A stretch of DNA of 50,109 nt from Candidatus Roizmanbacteria bacterium GW2011_GWC2_34_23 (GTDB lineage Bacteria; Patescibacteriota; Microgenomatia; UBA1406; GWC2-37-13), in assembly GCA_000990305.1 (NCBI GenBank), contig LBPR01000003.1, forward strand, positions 3,208-53,316, given 5' to 3'. Positions within the stretch are counted from its first letter, which is position 1; the number at the start of each line of letters is the position of its first letter. A program made the translations under genes and the position numbers. Positions 7,780 through 15,417 of this stretch are shown piece by piece. The notes under the pieces were generated by a model, which did no database searches, was not told the origin of the DNA, and saw nothing but the letters and a program-made list of their open reading frames with translations.

Positions 7780-9206
7780 GTCAGACAACATTAGAAATGT
7801 CCGCTTTTAGTCGTCTATCCTCATTTGCCACTCGACGTGCTCGTCTCCATGGATGATTGAACGGCGGAACATAATTTAAAGGGTGGTTTGTCAAAAGTGT
7901 TGGATTTCTTTTCACTTTTTCAAGCCTTTCTTTAATTAGAAAATAGTTTAACTCAAAATCTTTTAAAATGATATGTAAAGTTTTATCCAACCAAATTTCA
8001 ATCGTTACAGTTTCTTTTGGTCTGACGGTTGTTGGTTGAATTTCTTCAAGTTGATAAAAGTTATTGTCAAATTGAATTGTAAAATCATTTTTAATCTTTC
8101 GATTTTCATGAACTGAAAAGATTGAATTTAATTTATTGACTTCGTTTGGAGATAGCGTCCGGTGAACATCTCCAATACTTCTTGGGACAACTGAAAATTT
8201 CTTATTAAATTTAGGAATGAATATTTCTTTTAAGAACTTGTTTCCGTCGTTAGGATTACTTACCCCTTCCAATCTCATTTCTTTAATCAATCTATCTTGT
8301 AAAGTTCCAAACAATCGTTCAACCCTGCCTTTAGCTTGAGCAGAGTGAGCATGGATAAGGAGAATATCTAAACTTTTAAGAGCCCGCTCAAATTGAGTTA
8401 TTAGATTTTTATTGTCAACTGCTGATTTATGATTAATTTTGTAAGTGGAAAATGCATCAAGATAAATAGTTAAGGGCTTTCCCAAAGCTAAAATATATGT
8501 TTTCCAAAAGTTGAATACAGCGATTATTCCTTCATTTTCTTCAAAAGAAGCGTAGGTAATTTTGCCTGTTGCGTCATCAATTGAGGCGAGTAAGCATACC
8601 TCAATTGGTTCATTGTTATGGTCAACGTATCGCCTCTCAAACCACAGGTGATATGATCCATCAAATTGCTGGAATTCTCCGTAGTGATCTTTACGAGGGC
8701 GCCATGCATGATATTCAACTTGTTTTTGTTTGTGTGACCTCCACAGTCCTACCTCAGTCATCCACCTTCTGACAGTTTGGGAGGAAGGAACAGGTATTTG
8801 GTTTTCCTGTAATTTTTCAGTTGCAAATGTTGGTTTAAAATCAGAACATTTTTCTTTAATTGTTTCTATTACTTTGTTTTTTATCATGTCATCTATTTTA
8901 TGATTACCAACTTTTCCTCTAAGACCATGGACAACTGCACGAGGTCCATTCACTTCAAAATTATTTTTAAGTCTTCGTACTTGACGGGTTGAAAGGCATA
9001 AAATACAACTTGCCTGTTTGGTTTTAATTTTCTTTTGTAGGAGATCTTCAAGAACTTTTAACTTCAAACTTTCCGCATCCATAAATCTTGTAGTCATATT
9101 GGATAATTTAGAAAAATATTGATAACCCTAAATTATCCCAACCGGTTTATTCAAAAGCGGACATTTCTAATGTTGCGGAGGCGGACATTTCTATTGTTGT
9201 GTAAGA
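7779..9206 (-). mobile_element. IS1202/ISNCY-like insertion sequence
   Basis: The element is about 1.43 kb with imperfect inverted ends of some 26 bp. The left end reads TGTCAGACAACATTAGAAAT and the right end, read inward, TCTTACACAACAATAGAAAT, both continuing GTCCGC. The right end contains the GCGGACATTTCTAATGTTG unit twice (about 9160 and 9181). It carries a single DDE transposase. The flanking 16-bp direct repeats are long for an IS; long target duplications are known for IS1202-type elements. The intact gene and matched ends suggest recent insertion. Confidence 0.85.
7781..9097 (-). CDS. DDE transposase, IS1202/ISNCY-like
   Basis: 438 residues. The N terminus holds helix-turn-helix domains (TKQASCILCLSTRQVRRLKN; KLQENQIPVPSSQTVRRWMT). 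The integrase-core catalytic acids are visible in order: D in FQQFDGSYHLWFE, D in LTIYLDAFSTYK, and E in AKGRVERLFGTLQDRL. The last codons (ISNVV) are encoded by the left inverted repeat, so the gene fills the element. The enzyme cuts and joins the IS ends. I see no frameshift; the element looks functional. Confidence 0.9.
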   Translation of the reverse strand: MTTRFMDAESLKLKVLEDLLQKKIKTKQASCILCLSTRQVRRLKNNFEVNGPRAVVHGLRGKVGNHKIDDMIKNKVIETIKEKCSDFKPTFATEKLQENQIPVPSSQTVRRWMTEVGLWRSHKQKQVEYHAWRPRKDHYGEFQQFDGSYHLWFERRYVDHNNEPIEVCLLASIDDATGKITYASFEENEGIIAVFNFWKTYILALGKPLTIYLDAFSTYKINHKSAVDNKNLITQFERALKSLDILLIHAHSAQAKGRVERLFGTLQDRLIKEMRLEGVSNPNDGNKFLKEIFIPKFNKKFSVVPRSIGDVHRTLSPNEVNKLNSIFSVHENRKIKNDFTIQFDNNFYQLEEIQPTTVRPKETVTIEIWLDKTLHIILKDFELNYFLIKERLEKVKRNPTLLTNHPLNYVPPFNHPWRRARRVANEDRRLKADISNVV

Positions 9207-9222
9207 TCCCAAAAAATTCGCT
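9207..9222. repeat. Right 16-bp direct repeat flanking the IS
   Basis: Identical to 7764-7779. It abuts the -35 element of the PaaX-like gene promoter. Confidence 0.85.
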
Positions 9223-9250
9223 TGACTTGAAATATCTCGTCTGTTACATT
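9222..9250 (+). promoter_or_regulatory. Promoter of the PaaX-like gene
   Basis: TTGACT (9222-9227), a 17-nt spacer and TACATT (9245-9250). The ATG follows 9 nt later, so transcription would begin at or very near the start codon. Confidence 0.6.
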
Positions 9251-9259
9251 GTTATTTAT

Positions 9260-10045
9260 ATGGCAATAAAAGAAAGACGGACGAAGATTTTACTTGCACT
9301 TTATTTACTTTCGGGTTTACCCGCCGAAGCTTCAGCGAAGGCGGGCGTTGAATTATCAGCTGTTAGCTTAGACGAAAAAACCCAAAAAATTTTCGATCTT
9401 TTTTTAAATCAAAAAACCAGGGGAACATTGTCAGGGATGCTCAAGGAAGGAGTGGTTGAGAAAGCCATAGGGTCTGACCCTCCGGGAGGGTCAGACCCTT
9501 ATCGTCTCACCGAGAAAGGATTTGCAGAGCTATGTTTGGAATTTCCATTTTTCCGATTCCTCAAGGAAAAATGGGATGGTAAATGGAGGATTATTTCCTA
9601 TGAAATCCCGGAAAAAAAACGGGAAATTCGCGACCGTTTGAGACGTGAGATGCAAGGATGGGGATTGGGTCCTTGGCACAGATCTTTCTGGCTCACTCCA
9701 CATCCGATTTTACCTACTTTGAAATTATTAACTTCTCAAAAAGAAGAAGAGAAATATATCCAAGCTTTTGAGGCTGATCATACTTTTGGCGACCGTGAAA
9801 TTCTTATTGAAAAAGTCTGGGGAAAATCGAGCCTTGATAAATCCTATCGTGAACTTTTCAAAAAATGGCACGAGATTTTATCTTCAGGAGATGAAAAAGT
9901 TGATAAATTAAGAAAAGTTATTAGTGAATATGTCAATCTACTTCGTCAAGATCCAGGTCTACCAACAGAATTGGTAGGTGAGAGCTGGATCGGGTTTGAA
10001 GGATGGAATATTTTTAAAGAGATAAAGAGCATACTACTTTCGTAA
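9260..10045 (+). CDS. PaaX-like transcriptional regulator
   Basis: 261 residues. I take ATG 9260 (MAIKERRTKILLALYLLSG); the longer frame from 9119 runs through the IS end and the promoter. An N-terminal winged-helix part with TLSGMLKEGVVEK...YRLTEKG is followed by a Cas2-like ferredoxin domain with WDGKWRIISYEIPEKKREIR and LGPWHRSFWLTPHP, as in PaaX-family repressors. A C-terminal helical domain ends the protein. Two palindromes are inserted in frame: 9320-9346 encodes PAEASAKAG and 9470-9498 encodes GSDPPGGSDP. The target genes are unknown. Confidence 0.75.
   Translation: MAIKERRTKILLALYLLSGLPAEASAKAGVELSAVSLDEKTQKIFDLFLNQKTRGTLSGMLKEGVVEKAIGSDPPGGSDPYRLTEKGFAELCLEFPFFRFLKEKWDGKWRIISYEIPEKKREIRDRLRREMQGWGLGPWHRSFWLTPHPILPTLKLLTSQKEEEKYIQAFEADHTFGDREILIEKVWGKSSLDKSYRELFKKWHEILSSGDEKVDKLRKVISEYVNLLRQDPGLPTELVGESWIGFEGWNIFKEIKSILLS
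9320..9498. repeat. Two in-frame palindromes in the PaaX-like gene
   Basis: 9320-9346 is CCCGCC...GGCGGG. 9470-9498 is GGGTCTGACCCTC and its complement. Both sit in loops of the predicted winged-helix region and keep the frame open. Confidence 0.75.
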
Positions 10046-10147
10046 ATAACAAACATCAAATAACAAATATTAATTGAATAACAAATCACAAATAATAAAA
10101 CCGTTTTGTTATTAATTATTTATTATTTAAAATTCAATTGTTATTTA
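10046..10147. repeat. Large AT-rich intergenic palindrome between convergent genes
   Basis: Arms made of AAATAACAAACATCAAATAA-like and complementary TTATCATTTGTTATTTT-like units, about 120 nt in all, are centred near 10104. The element lies between two convergent genes and could act as a bidirectional terminator. Confidence 0.6.
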
Positions 10148-11005
10148 TCATTTATCATTTGTTATTTTAAAGATGATGTCTCCATTAATGTCCGTCCGTT
10201 TAACTTTTACATTCTTGGCCTTCAACATATCTAAAATAACTTTACTCGGGTGACCATAAGAATTATTTTTCCCAACACTTATCACTGCGACCGCCGGGTC
10301 TGCTAAGTCAAGAAACTTTTTAGTCAGTCCGTTTTTTGAGCCATGATGAGGGATTTTTAAAACATCAACTTTTCCAATAGCGCCATGTGACAATCTACCT
10401 AGTACAAACGGTGATGAATCACCTGTAAACAGTACTTTAAAAGTATTTTCTTGAAAAATAAAAACAGATGAGTAGTCATTATCATTTGGCGAACTAAAAT
10501 CCTTAGGAGGCCAGACAATATTAAATTTAGCCTCATCCAACCTACGCGGTTGTACGGCCTGGATTATTTTTCCGGCAAAAGCTTCTTCAATTTTAATTTT
10601 TTCCCCTGATATTTTTTGGAGAAGTTTTTTGTAGGTTTTGCTGACGATCAAACCTGAAGTATTAACGGTGATAAATTTGTCTATTTGATAGCGGTCGGCT
10701 ATGAAAAAATAACCATTATAATGATCATTGTTTGGATGACTCAGAAAAGCCAATTCAATTTTTCTATCCCAAAACGGCATATATTTGCCCAAGCAGGAAA
10801 GAACCCTCTTATCCGGGCCGGCGTCTATCAAAACATCAATCTTGTTTTTAATTCTAATATAGGCGGCATCGCCTTGTCCAACGTTACAAAAGACGATTTT
10901 TGTCCGTTCGTCAAAAAACGAAGATAAAAAAACAGCCAACAAAACAATTAATGAAAAAAAAGAAAATAAAATCAGATCACGTTTTTTTACAGGCGATTCA
11001 AACAT
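10148..11005 (-). CDS. comEC: ComEC-type metallo-beta-lactamase domain protein (split comEC, C-terminal part)
   Basis: One N-terminal TM helix (FSFFSLIVLLAVFLSSFF) is followed by an MBL-fold domain with the ComEC signatures FCNVGQGDAAYI, DAGPD, SHPNNDHYNG (the metal-binding H..DH), FTGDSSPF, PHHGSKNG and NSYGHPS. In most bacteria this domain is fused to the competence membrane domain; here that part is a separate gene two bases upstream (11008-11784). Together they would form the DNA-uptake channel and its nuclease-like domain. Translational coupling with the upstream gene is likely. Confidence 0.85.
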   Translation of the reverse strand: MFESPVKKRDLILFSFFSLIVLLAVFLSSFFDERTKIVFCNVGQGDAAYIRIKNKIDVLIDAGPDKRVLSCLGKYMPFWDRKIELAFLSHPNNDHYNGYFFIADRYQIDKFITVNTSGLIVSKTYKKLLQKISGEKIKIEEAFAGKIIQAVQPRRLDEAKFNIVWPPKDFSSPNDNDYSSVFIFQENTFKVLFTGDSSPFVLGRLSHGAIGKVDVLKIPHHGSKNGLTKKFLDLADPAVAVISVGKNNSYGHPSKVILDMLKAKNVKVKRTDINGDIIFKITNDK

Positions 11006-11007
11006 AT

Positions 11008-11784
11008 TTAAAATTGTAAAAATATATAAGGAATTTTTGCCAACGTCTCAATGATCCAGACAAGATAACTCAAAATGCCATAAGAAATTAGACTGGGAAT
11101 ATAGCCCAGAAAAAAATTAATTTTTCCTAAAATCGCCGTTAAAAACCCAAAAACCATCAGAGGAGGAATTGTTTCGGCCACTAACAGATTGGCCAAAGGA
11201 GAGATTAAAGATACCTGTTTGAAATAAAAAAAAATAATTGGCACGGTAAAAACTTGAGCGGCAAAAGTCAGACGAAGATTATTGACGATGTTATTTTTAG
11301 AATTACTTTGACCAAAAAGAATAATCCCGAGAGTTGCTCCATATGAAAGTTGTAAAGAAACTGTTTTTAACCATAAAGGCCAAAAGATCAAGATAAAAAT
11401 TAAAGAAAGAAAAAGGGCATATAAAGTATAGTTTTTTCTTCCAGTTATAATTGCTACGTGCGTGAGTAAACCCATAAAGGCAGCTCGGATAATTGGGGCT
11501 TTTGGTCCTACAAAAATAACAAACAAAATTATCGTTAGTATCGTTATCATAGTTGATATAACTTTGCTAAAATATTTTGTAACGGAGCTAACCATCGCAG
11601 CTAGTAAAGTAATATTGATACCCGAAAGAACGACTAAATGCAAAAGACCAACAATCTTCAGTTGCTGATAAAATTCTTTAGTTGTCTTTAAATTTACTCC
11701 AAAAATTATTCCATTTAGTAATGAGGCTTCAGGTTCGGGTAAATATGAGTTTATTACGTTGGTAAAAATTGCGGGTGAAATCAT
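11008..11784 (-). CDS. comEC: ComEC competence (membrane channel) domain protein
   Basis: 258 residues, mostly hydrophobic with about seven TM helices. The competence-domain signature LLHLVVLSGINITLLAAMV and RAAFMGLLTHVAIITGRKNY are present. It overlaps the 3' end of comEA by 4 bp and is followed at 2 bp by the MBL-domain gene. It lacks the N-terminal OB-fold domain (DUF4131) seen in long ComEC proteins. The set comEA-comEC(membrane)-comEC(MBL) is a compact DNA-uptake operon, well known in Patescibacteria. Confidence 0.85.
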   Translation of the reverse strand: MISPAIFTNVINSYLPEPEASLLNGIIFGVNLKTTKEFYQQLKIVGLLHLVVLSGINITLLAAMVSSVTKYFSKVISTMITILTIILFVIFVGPKAPIIRAAFMGLLTHVAIITGRKNYTLYALFLSLIFILIFWPLWLKTVSLQLSYGATLGIILFGQSNSKNNIVNNLRLTFAAQVFTVPIIFFYFKQVSLISPLANLLVAETIPPLMVFGFLTAILGKINFFLGYIPSLISYGILSYLVWIIETLAKIPYIFLQF

Positions 11785-12449
11785 AAACTAATTAGATTTT
11801 TTATCTTCTCAAACACTCCTTTATTAACCACTTTTTTCGTCACCAATTCTTCTATCGTTGTATATGGTCGATTGGAAATAATTTTATTGGCCGTCACCTG
11901 TCCAATTCCCGGTAGTTGGTCAAGTTCTTCAATGGTGGCGGAATTGAGGTTAATATTGTCTGTAGGGGCATTGTTCGCAATGCCCGTACTTGTTATTGGC
12001 GTTGTATAATCCAGTGTTAATTGATTTTGAACAAAAATTCCATTATTAATTTCTGAAATTGAAGGGACGTAAATTTTTTCTTGATCTGATAGAATTCGAG
12101 CCAGATTAAAATTACGATTAAAGAATATTACATCTGCGTCATCAGATAGGCCGCCGGCCCTGTCAATAATTTCCTTTATCCGAGCCCCAAAGTCTACTTG
12201 ATAGAGATTCGGTTTTTTGACGGCGCCGGAAACGTCAACGAAGATTTTTCCTTGCCCGCCGAAGTCTTGACGAAGGCTGGGCGGATTAATTTCAATTTCC
12301 TCCTTTACTTTTTGATTATTCTTCGCATAAATTACTAAAGCCGCAACCGTTATTATCAAAGCCGTGGTCACAAGGAAAATTTCCAACAGATATTTTTTTA
12401 GTTTTAATCTCTTGAATAAAGGTGAAAAAGACTTTATAAAGTTTTTCAT
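11781..12449 (-). CDS. comEA: ComEA-like DNA receptor
   Basis: 222 residues. A TM anchor (about 24-42) is followed by an SLBB domain (IFVDVSGAVKKPNLYQVDFG, then IKEIIDRAGGLSDDADV) and a C-terminal helix-hairpin-helix DNA-binding domain (INLNSATIEELDQLPGIGQV, then ANKIISNRPYTTIEELV). The first of three dna-uptake genes in order. Two palindromes are read in frame: 12254-12290 (SLRQDFGGQG) after the TM helix and 11961-11987 (TSTGIANNAP) in the linker between SLBB and HhH. Both are in flexible segments, so function is probably kept. Confidence 0.88.
   Translation of the reverse strand: MKNFIKSFSPLFKRLKLKKYLLEIFLVTTALIITVAALVIYAKNNQKVKEEIEINPPSLRQDFGGQGKIFVDVSGAVKKPNLYQVDFGARIKEIIDRAGGLSDDADVIFFNRNFNLARILSDQEKIYVPSISEINNGIFVQNQLTLDYTTPITSTGIANNAPTDNINLNSATIEELDQLPGIGQVTANKIISNRPYTTIEELVTKKVVNKGVFEKIKNLISL
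11961..12290. repeat. Two in-frame palindromes in comEA
   Basis: 11961-11987 (GGGGCATTGTTCGCAATGCC) and 12254-12290 (CCCGCCGAAG...GGCTGGGCGG) are read in frame in linkers. Confidence 0.75.
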
Positions 12450-12522
12450 ATTATTTATTTAGCGAATTAAAACAAACTCGCTAAACTTTCTAAACTCGTA
12501 ATAATTAAATAAATAATGAATA

Positions 12523-12560
12523 TATTAGTCAATCGCTTATAACCTACAAAAGTAGTCCAA
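12523..12560. repeat. CGCTTATAACCTACAAAAGTA repeat, copy 1
   Basis: The intergenic sequence TCAATCGCTTATAACCTACA, continuing AAAGTAGTCCAA, recurs at 18080-18112 and 25591-25622. All three copies are in the same orientation and all lie just upstream of minus-strand genes. Confidence 0.8.
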
Positions 12561-12605
12561 TGGGTTGTTGAGAAGGGAAAAAAATGACGAATGGCACATG
12601 AATAT

Positions 12606-12632
12606 TTAGGCGTGATAAATCACGCCACTACT
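12606..12632. terminator. Hairpin at the 3' end of the second DUF916-like gene
   Basis: GGCGTGATAAATCACGCC forms a strong hairpin at the stop of the gene at 12628-13614. It may terminate transcription, or may be another short dispersed palindrome with a CTAC edge. Confidence 0.4.
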
Positions 12633-13614
12633 CATTTTTTCGCTTAATTATGAATATAATAATTACGGTTGCCAATAAGATACCCCCGGCAATTTTAAAC
12701 GGAAAAGCGTAAAATATCGTAGAGGCAAAAATCGTTGGCGAATTTTCTCCAAACCTAATTTCGGTTGAAAGATTATATTTTCCAATAAAAAATCCAGATA
12801 AAATCAATGTTGTAGAGAACAAACATTTTTGTTCCCTACCTTGATCACAATTAATTGTTGCCGATGGCGTTGCCTCGAGCAACCGTTCTGATTCCGCCAA
12901 AATATTTTTTGAAATAATATCGTACTTTATTGTTTCACCAAAATTACCTTTCAAACTGATTTGACCTTCCGGTTTCATCATGTTTTTTCCTTTATTAACA
13001 ACGGTTAAAACGACCGGAATTTTATCTGAGCTATCAAAGACTTTGATATTTTGGCCTAAAGTTAGTCCGCCGCGAGTCGAGAAAAGAGCGATTTTTGGCT
13101 TAATATCAATATTCCCGGAATTAGAAATGGTCACTAAGATATTTGAACCAATTGTGGCTTTAGCTCGTGCAGAACCAATTCCTTCACTGGCGGTTGGGGG
13201 AGTTGTTTCGGCCAAAAGACTGTAATAATAATCTCCGTCAGTAATATTTTCAGGTATTCTTATTCGCAGTAAAATCTGTTGAGAATAATTGGTTTTTAAA
13301 AAAAACGGTTGATCAAGTGTTAAATCGGTATTATCCAAACTAAATCTAACCGGCCCTTCAAATTCCGGTTTAATCCTGATATTGCCGAGATTATCTTTGG
13401 CCTCAAAAGGTAATATTTTTAAATTTAAAAAAGTCGGATCTCCAAGGTTATCCAGTTTGTAGGCAACCATAATCGCTTTACCAGGCTTGATGAATAACTC
13501 AAGGAGAGGGGGAGAGAGGGAAAGAGAGACCTGTTGAGCAAAAGAGGGATTAGGGATTAGGGAATAGGGAATAGTAAGAAACAGAATCGTTAATAAAATA
13601 TTTTTAAATTTCAT
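12628..13614 (-). CDS. DUF916/WxLIP-like surface protein, second copy
   Basis: 328 residues. A signal peptide ending IPYSLIPNPSFAQQ is followed by a domain beginning SLSPPLLELFIKPGKAIMVA (compare the MPARNQIEVTPGEKTAV start of the 5076-6110 protein), further beta-rich sequence, and a C-terminal TM helix (IAGGILLATVIIIFIIKRK). It is paired with the upstream WxL-like gene at 13661-14389, the same order as at 5076-7667. A palindrome at 12811-12839 adds GREQKCLFST in frame. It probably tethers the neighbouring secreted protein at the surface (inferred). Confidence 0.65.
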   Translation of the reverse strand: MKFKNILLTILFLTIPYSLIPNPSFAQQVSLSLSPPLLELFIKPGKAIMVAYKLDNLGDPTFLNLKILPFEAKDNLGNIRIKPEFEGPVRFSLDNTDLTLDQPFFLKTNYSQQILLRIRIPENITDGDYYYSLLAETTPPTASEGIGSARAKATIGSNILVTISNSGNIDIKPKIALFSTRGGLTLGQNIKVFDSSDKIPVVLTVVNKGKNMMKPEGQISLKGNFGETIKYDIISKNILAESERLLEATPSATINCDQGREQKCLFSTTLILSGFFIGKYNLSTEIRFGENSPTIFASTIFYAFPFKIAGGILLATVIIIFIIKRKNE

Positions 13615-13663
13615 ATTTGTTTTTTGAATTTCTAATCCCTAACTGTCTAATCCCTAGTCCCTA
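13545..13663. repeat. Palindromic element supplying a signal peptide, copy 2
   Basis: The arm 13545-13574 is identical to 6035-6064 over 30 nt and encodes IPYSLIPNPS. The opposing arm 13632-13663 lies in the 5' untranslated region and overlaps the stop of the upstream gene. Confidence 0.85.
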
Positions 13664-14389
13664 GTAACTAGGTGTGGCCACAAAATTAATAACTGTTTGA
13701 TAACTTCCGGCAGGTTGAATTGATGAAATATTGGTTTTAAAAGTGACGGTTGAAGAGCGGTTTTTCCCAACGTTGATACTTGTCATAACGGTGGCCGGGG
13801 ATTCTGCTGCTGTCCGGTCGGGGAAAGGTCGAAAGTAAGTGCCATCAATAAAGTCAGTCGGAATATCATTGCCGGACATGCCGTAGCCAAAACCATAAGC
13901 TGACGACGATGACCAAACTTTTGCTAATGATTCACTACAGGTATTGGCTCCACCATCACAACTTGTGTCAGGAATAACATTTAAGGACTGAGTTTTGAGT
14001 GGTCCCTCTTCAATCGCCGTTACCTGATACTGTCCGGCTCCGCCGAAATAAACGGTTAGATTAGTGGTTGCCGTTGATGGAGTGCTGGGGACTAAAGTTC
14101 CAAAAGCAATATTGATATCAGAGATGGAAAAACGAAAAGGAATGATTGAATGAAGGTACTGAAAGCCGGCTTTAACAACATATCCGGTTGAAGAGTATTG
14201 ACCGGCCGCCAATTGCCCAACCGTATCAGCTAATTTATAACTGGTTGAACTTTTATTGCCACCGGCAATTTCGACATTAGCCGATTCTATTTTAAAACGA
14301 GAGGAGTCCATAGGGACAGCATGAGAGGGATTAGGGATTAGGGAATAGGGAATAGCTAGAAACAACAATATTAAAATTTTTTTTTTCAT
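13661..14389 (-). CDS. Small WxL-like secreted surface protein
   Basis: 242 residues with a signal peptide ending IPYSLIPNPSHA. The mature start, SSRFKIESANVEIAGGNKSS, then SYKLADTVGQLAAGQYSSTG, is a pattern common in Patescibacteria exported proteins. The C-terminal domain of about 150 residues ends SSIQPAGSYQTVINFVATPS, matching the end of the 6153-7667 protein. There is one likely disulphide pair (DTSCDGGANTCSE). It lies upstream of a DUF916-like partner. No enzyme motif is visible; a structural wall or pilus-like role is inferred. Confidence 0.6.
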   Translation of the reverse strand: MKKKILILLFLAIPYSLIPNPSHAVPMDSSRFKIESANVEIAGGNKSSTSYKLADTVGQLAAGQYSSTGYVVKAGFQYLHSIIPFRFSISDINIAFGTLVPSTPSTATTNLTVYFGGAGQYQVTAIEEGPLKTQSLNVIPDTSCDGGANTCSESLAKVWSSSSAYGFGYGMSGNDIPTDFIDGTYFRPFPDRTAAESPATVMTSINVGKNRSSTVTFKTNISSIQPAGSYQTVINFVATPSY

Positions 14390-14440
14390 TTGATATCTTT
14401 TTGTATTTCTAATCCCTAACTGTCTAACCCCTAGTCCCTA
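14325..14440. repeat. Palindromic element supplying a signal peptide, copy 3
   Basis: The arm 14325-14354 encodes IPYSLIPNPS, and the arm 14409-14440 lies upstream of the ATG. It differs from copies 1 and 2 by one base in the second arm (CTAACCCCT). Confidence 0.85.
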
Positions 14441-15072
14441 CTTTCCTCAAACTTCTCAATCAACTTCTCCATTCTAGTCGTCGATTTTTTAATTATTTCA
14501 AGCTGGTGGTCGCCAACAAAGTTTTGAGCTGCTTCCCGAATATTTTTTAAATGATTTTTTATGAGTAATGACAGAAACAAAAATGTTTCCTCTTTAGTTT
14601 TCTCACTTTTCACTTTTAACTTTTCATTTTTAATTTTTTCGCTTCCCATAAACATGGCAAATGGCGTAATAAAAGCTAAAGAAATAATGGGCATTAAAGT
14701 TCTGAAGTCCTGACTGGCCGGTAAACTTAAAAGAAAGAAAATGATTAAAGTAATCGTTGTGGTTATCGAAATGATTGGTTCAAGAATTAAAGTCAAGGAA
14801 AAAAGGAGGAAGTAAATAAGAAAGAAAAAAGGTGAAGTCAATCCGCCGGTTGAATTAACAATTCCCATGATTATCAAAGTAAAGATGACTGATTCTATCA
14901 GTCGTGAATAAATATTTTTAGAGATAATAAATTTTTTTGCCAAATAAAGCAGAATAAAAAGGCCGGCGCTAATCTGCAGGTCATATTGAGCCAAATTAGT
15001 CTTAGGAAGAATAAAAGTTAAAACTATTGTAAAAATCAGAATTAATGCGTGGGCGATTTCTTTAGATAACAT
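14431..15072 (-). CDS. Six-TM membrane protein, sensor-like, no output domain
   Basis: 213 residues. About six hydrophobic helices fill residues 1-150, with GIVNSTGGLTSPFFFLIYFL resembling the 6TM sensor part of some histidine kinases and phosphatases. A cytoplasmic coiled tail follows, including KIKNEKLKVKSEKTKEE, which is encoded by a repeat-like TTTTCACTTTTAACTTTTC tract at about 14605-14640. There is no kinase, PP2C or GGDEF domain in this frame or the next. It may be a truncated sensor. Divergent from secE with a short shared promoter region. Confidence 0.55.
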   Translation of the reverse strand: MLSKEIAHALILIFTIVLTFILPKTNLAQYDLQISAGLFILLYLAKKFIISKNIYSRLIESVIFTLIIMGIVNSTGGLTSPFFFLIYFLLFSLTLILEPIISITTTITLIIFFLLSLPASQDFRTLMPIISLAFITPFAMFMGSEKIKNEKLKVKSEKTKEETFLFLSLLIKNHLKNIREAAQNFVGDHQLEIIKKSTTRMEKLIEKFEESRD

Positions 15073-15121
15073 ATGATATAATCTTTATAACTTTTATAAA
15101 CATTATAACAGTTATAAACAA

Positions 15122-15310
15122 ATGCAAAAACCACCCAATTTTGCGACCGATGTTGTAAATGAGCTTAAAAAAGTCAGTTGGCCTTCCCGCGCTGAGACGA
15201 TCAGGCTGACAACCATCGTCATAATTGTTTCCTTGATAATTGGACTTTATGTGGGTATAATAGATGTCTTGTTGGCGAAAGGATTGGAAGTAATTACGAA
15301 GTTCAGGTAA
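15122..15310 (+). CDS. secE: Preprotein translocase subunit SecE
   Basis: 62 residues, the short single-TM form. QKPPNFATDVVNELKKVSWP is the conserved amphipathic helix, followed by SRAETIRLT and one TM helix (IVIIVSLIIGLYVGIIDVLL). It stabilises SecY in the membrane. First gene of the conserved secE-nusG-rplK-rplA order. Confidence 0.95.
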   Translation: MQKPPNFATDVVNELKKVSWPSRAETIRLTTIVIIVSLIIGLYVGIIDVLLAKGLEVITKFR

Positions 15311-15417
15311 AGAAATCCTAAATTTTAAGCACCAAATCACAAATAAGCTCTAAACGTTTAAAATTTTAAATTTTAAATTTATTTGGAACTTGAAATTTAG
15401 AATTTATTATTTAAATA
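15311..15417. repeat. AT-rich intergenic inverted repeat between secE and nusG
   Basis: AAATCCTAAATTTTAAGC-like and CTTGAAATTTAGAATTTATT-like arms surround AAACGTTTAAAATTTTAAAT. This resembles the 2680-2830 element. Confidence 0.6.

Noticed and set aside
9119-9259. N-terminal extension of the PaaX-like gene by 47 codons
   Set aside because: It runs through the IS end, the direct repeat and the promoter. The start at 9260 matches the family and follows a -10 box.
15062-15340. A 92-codon minus-strand reading frame opposite secE
   Set aside because: It is a shadow of secE with no recognisable domain and an implausible composition.
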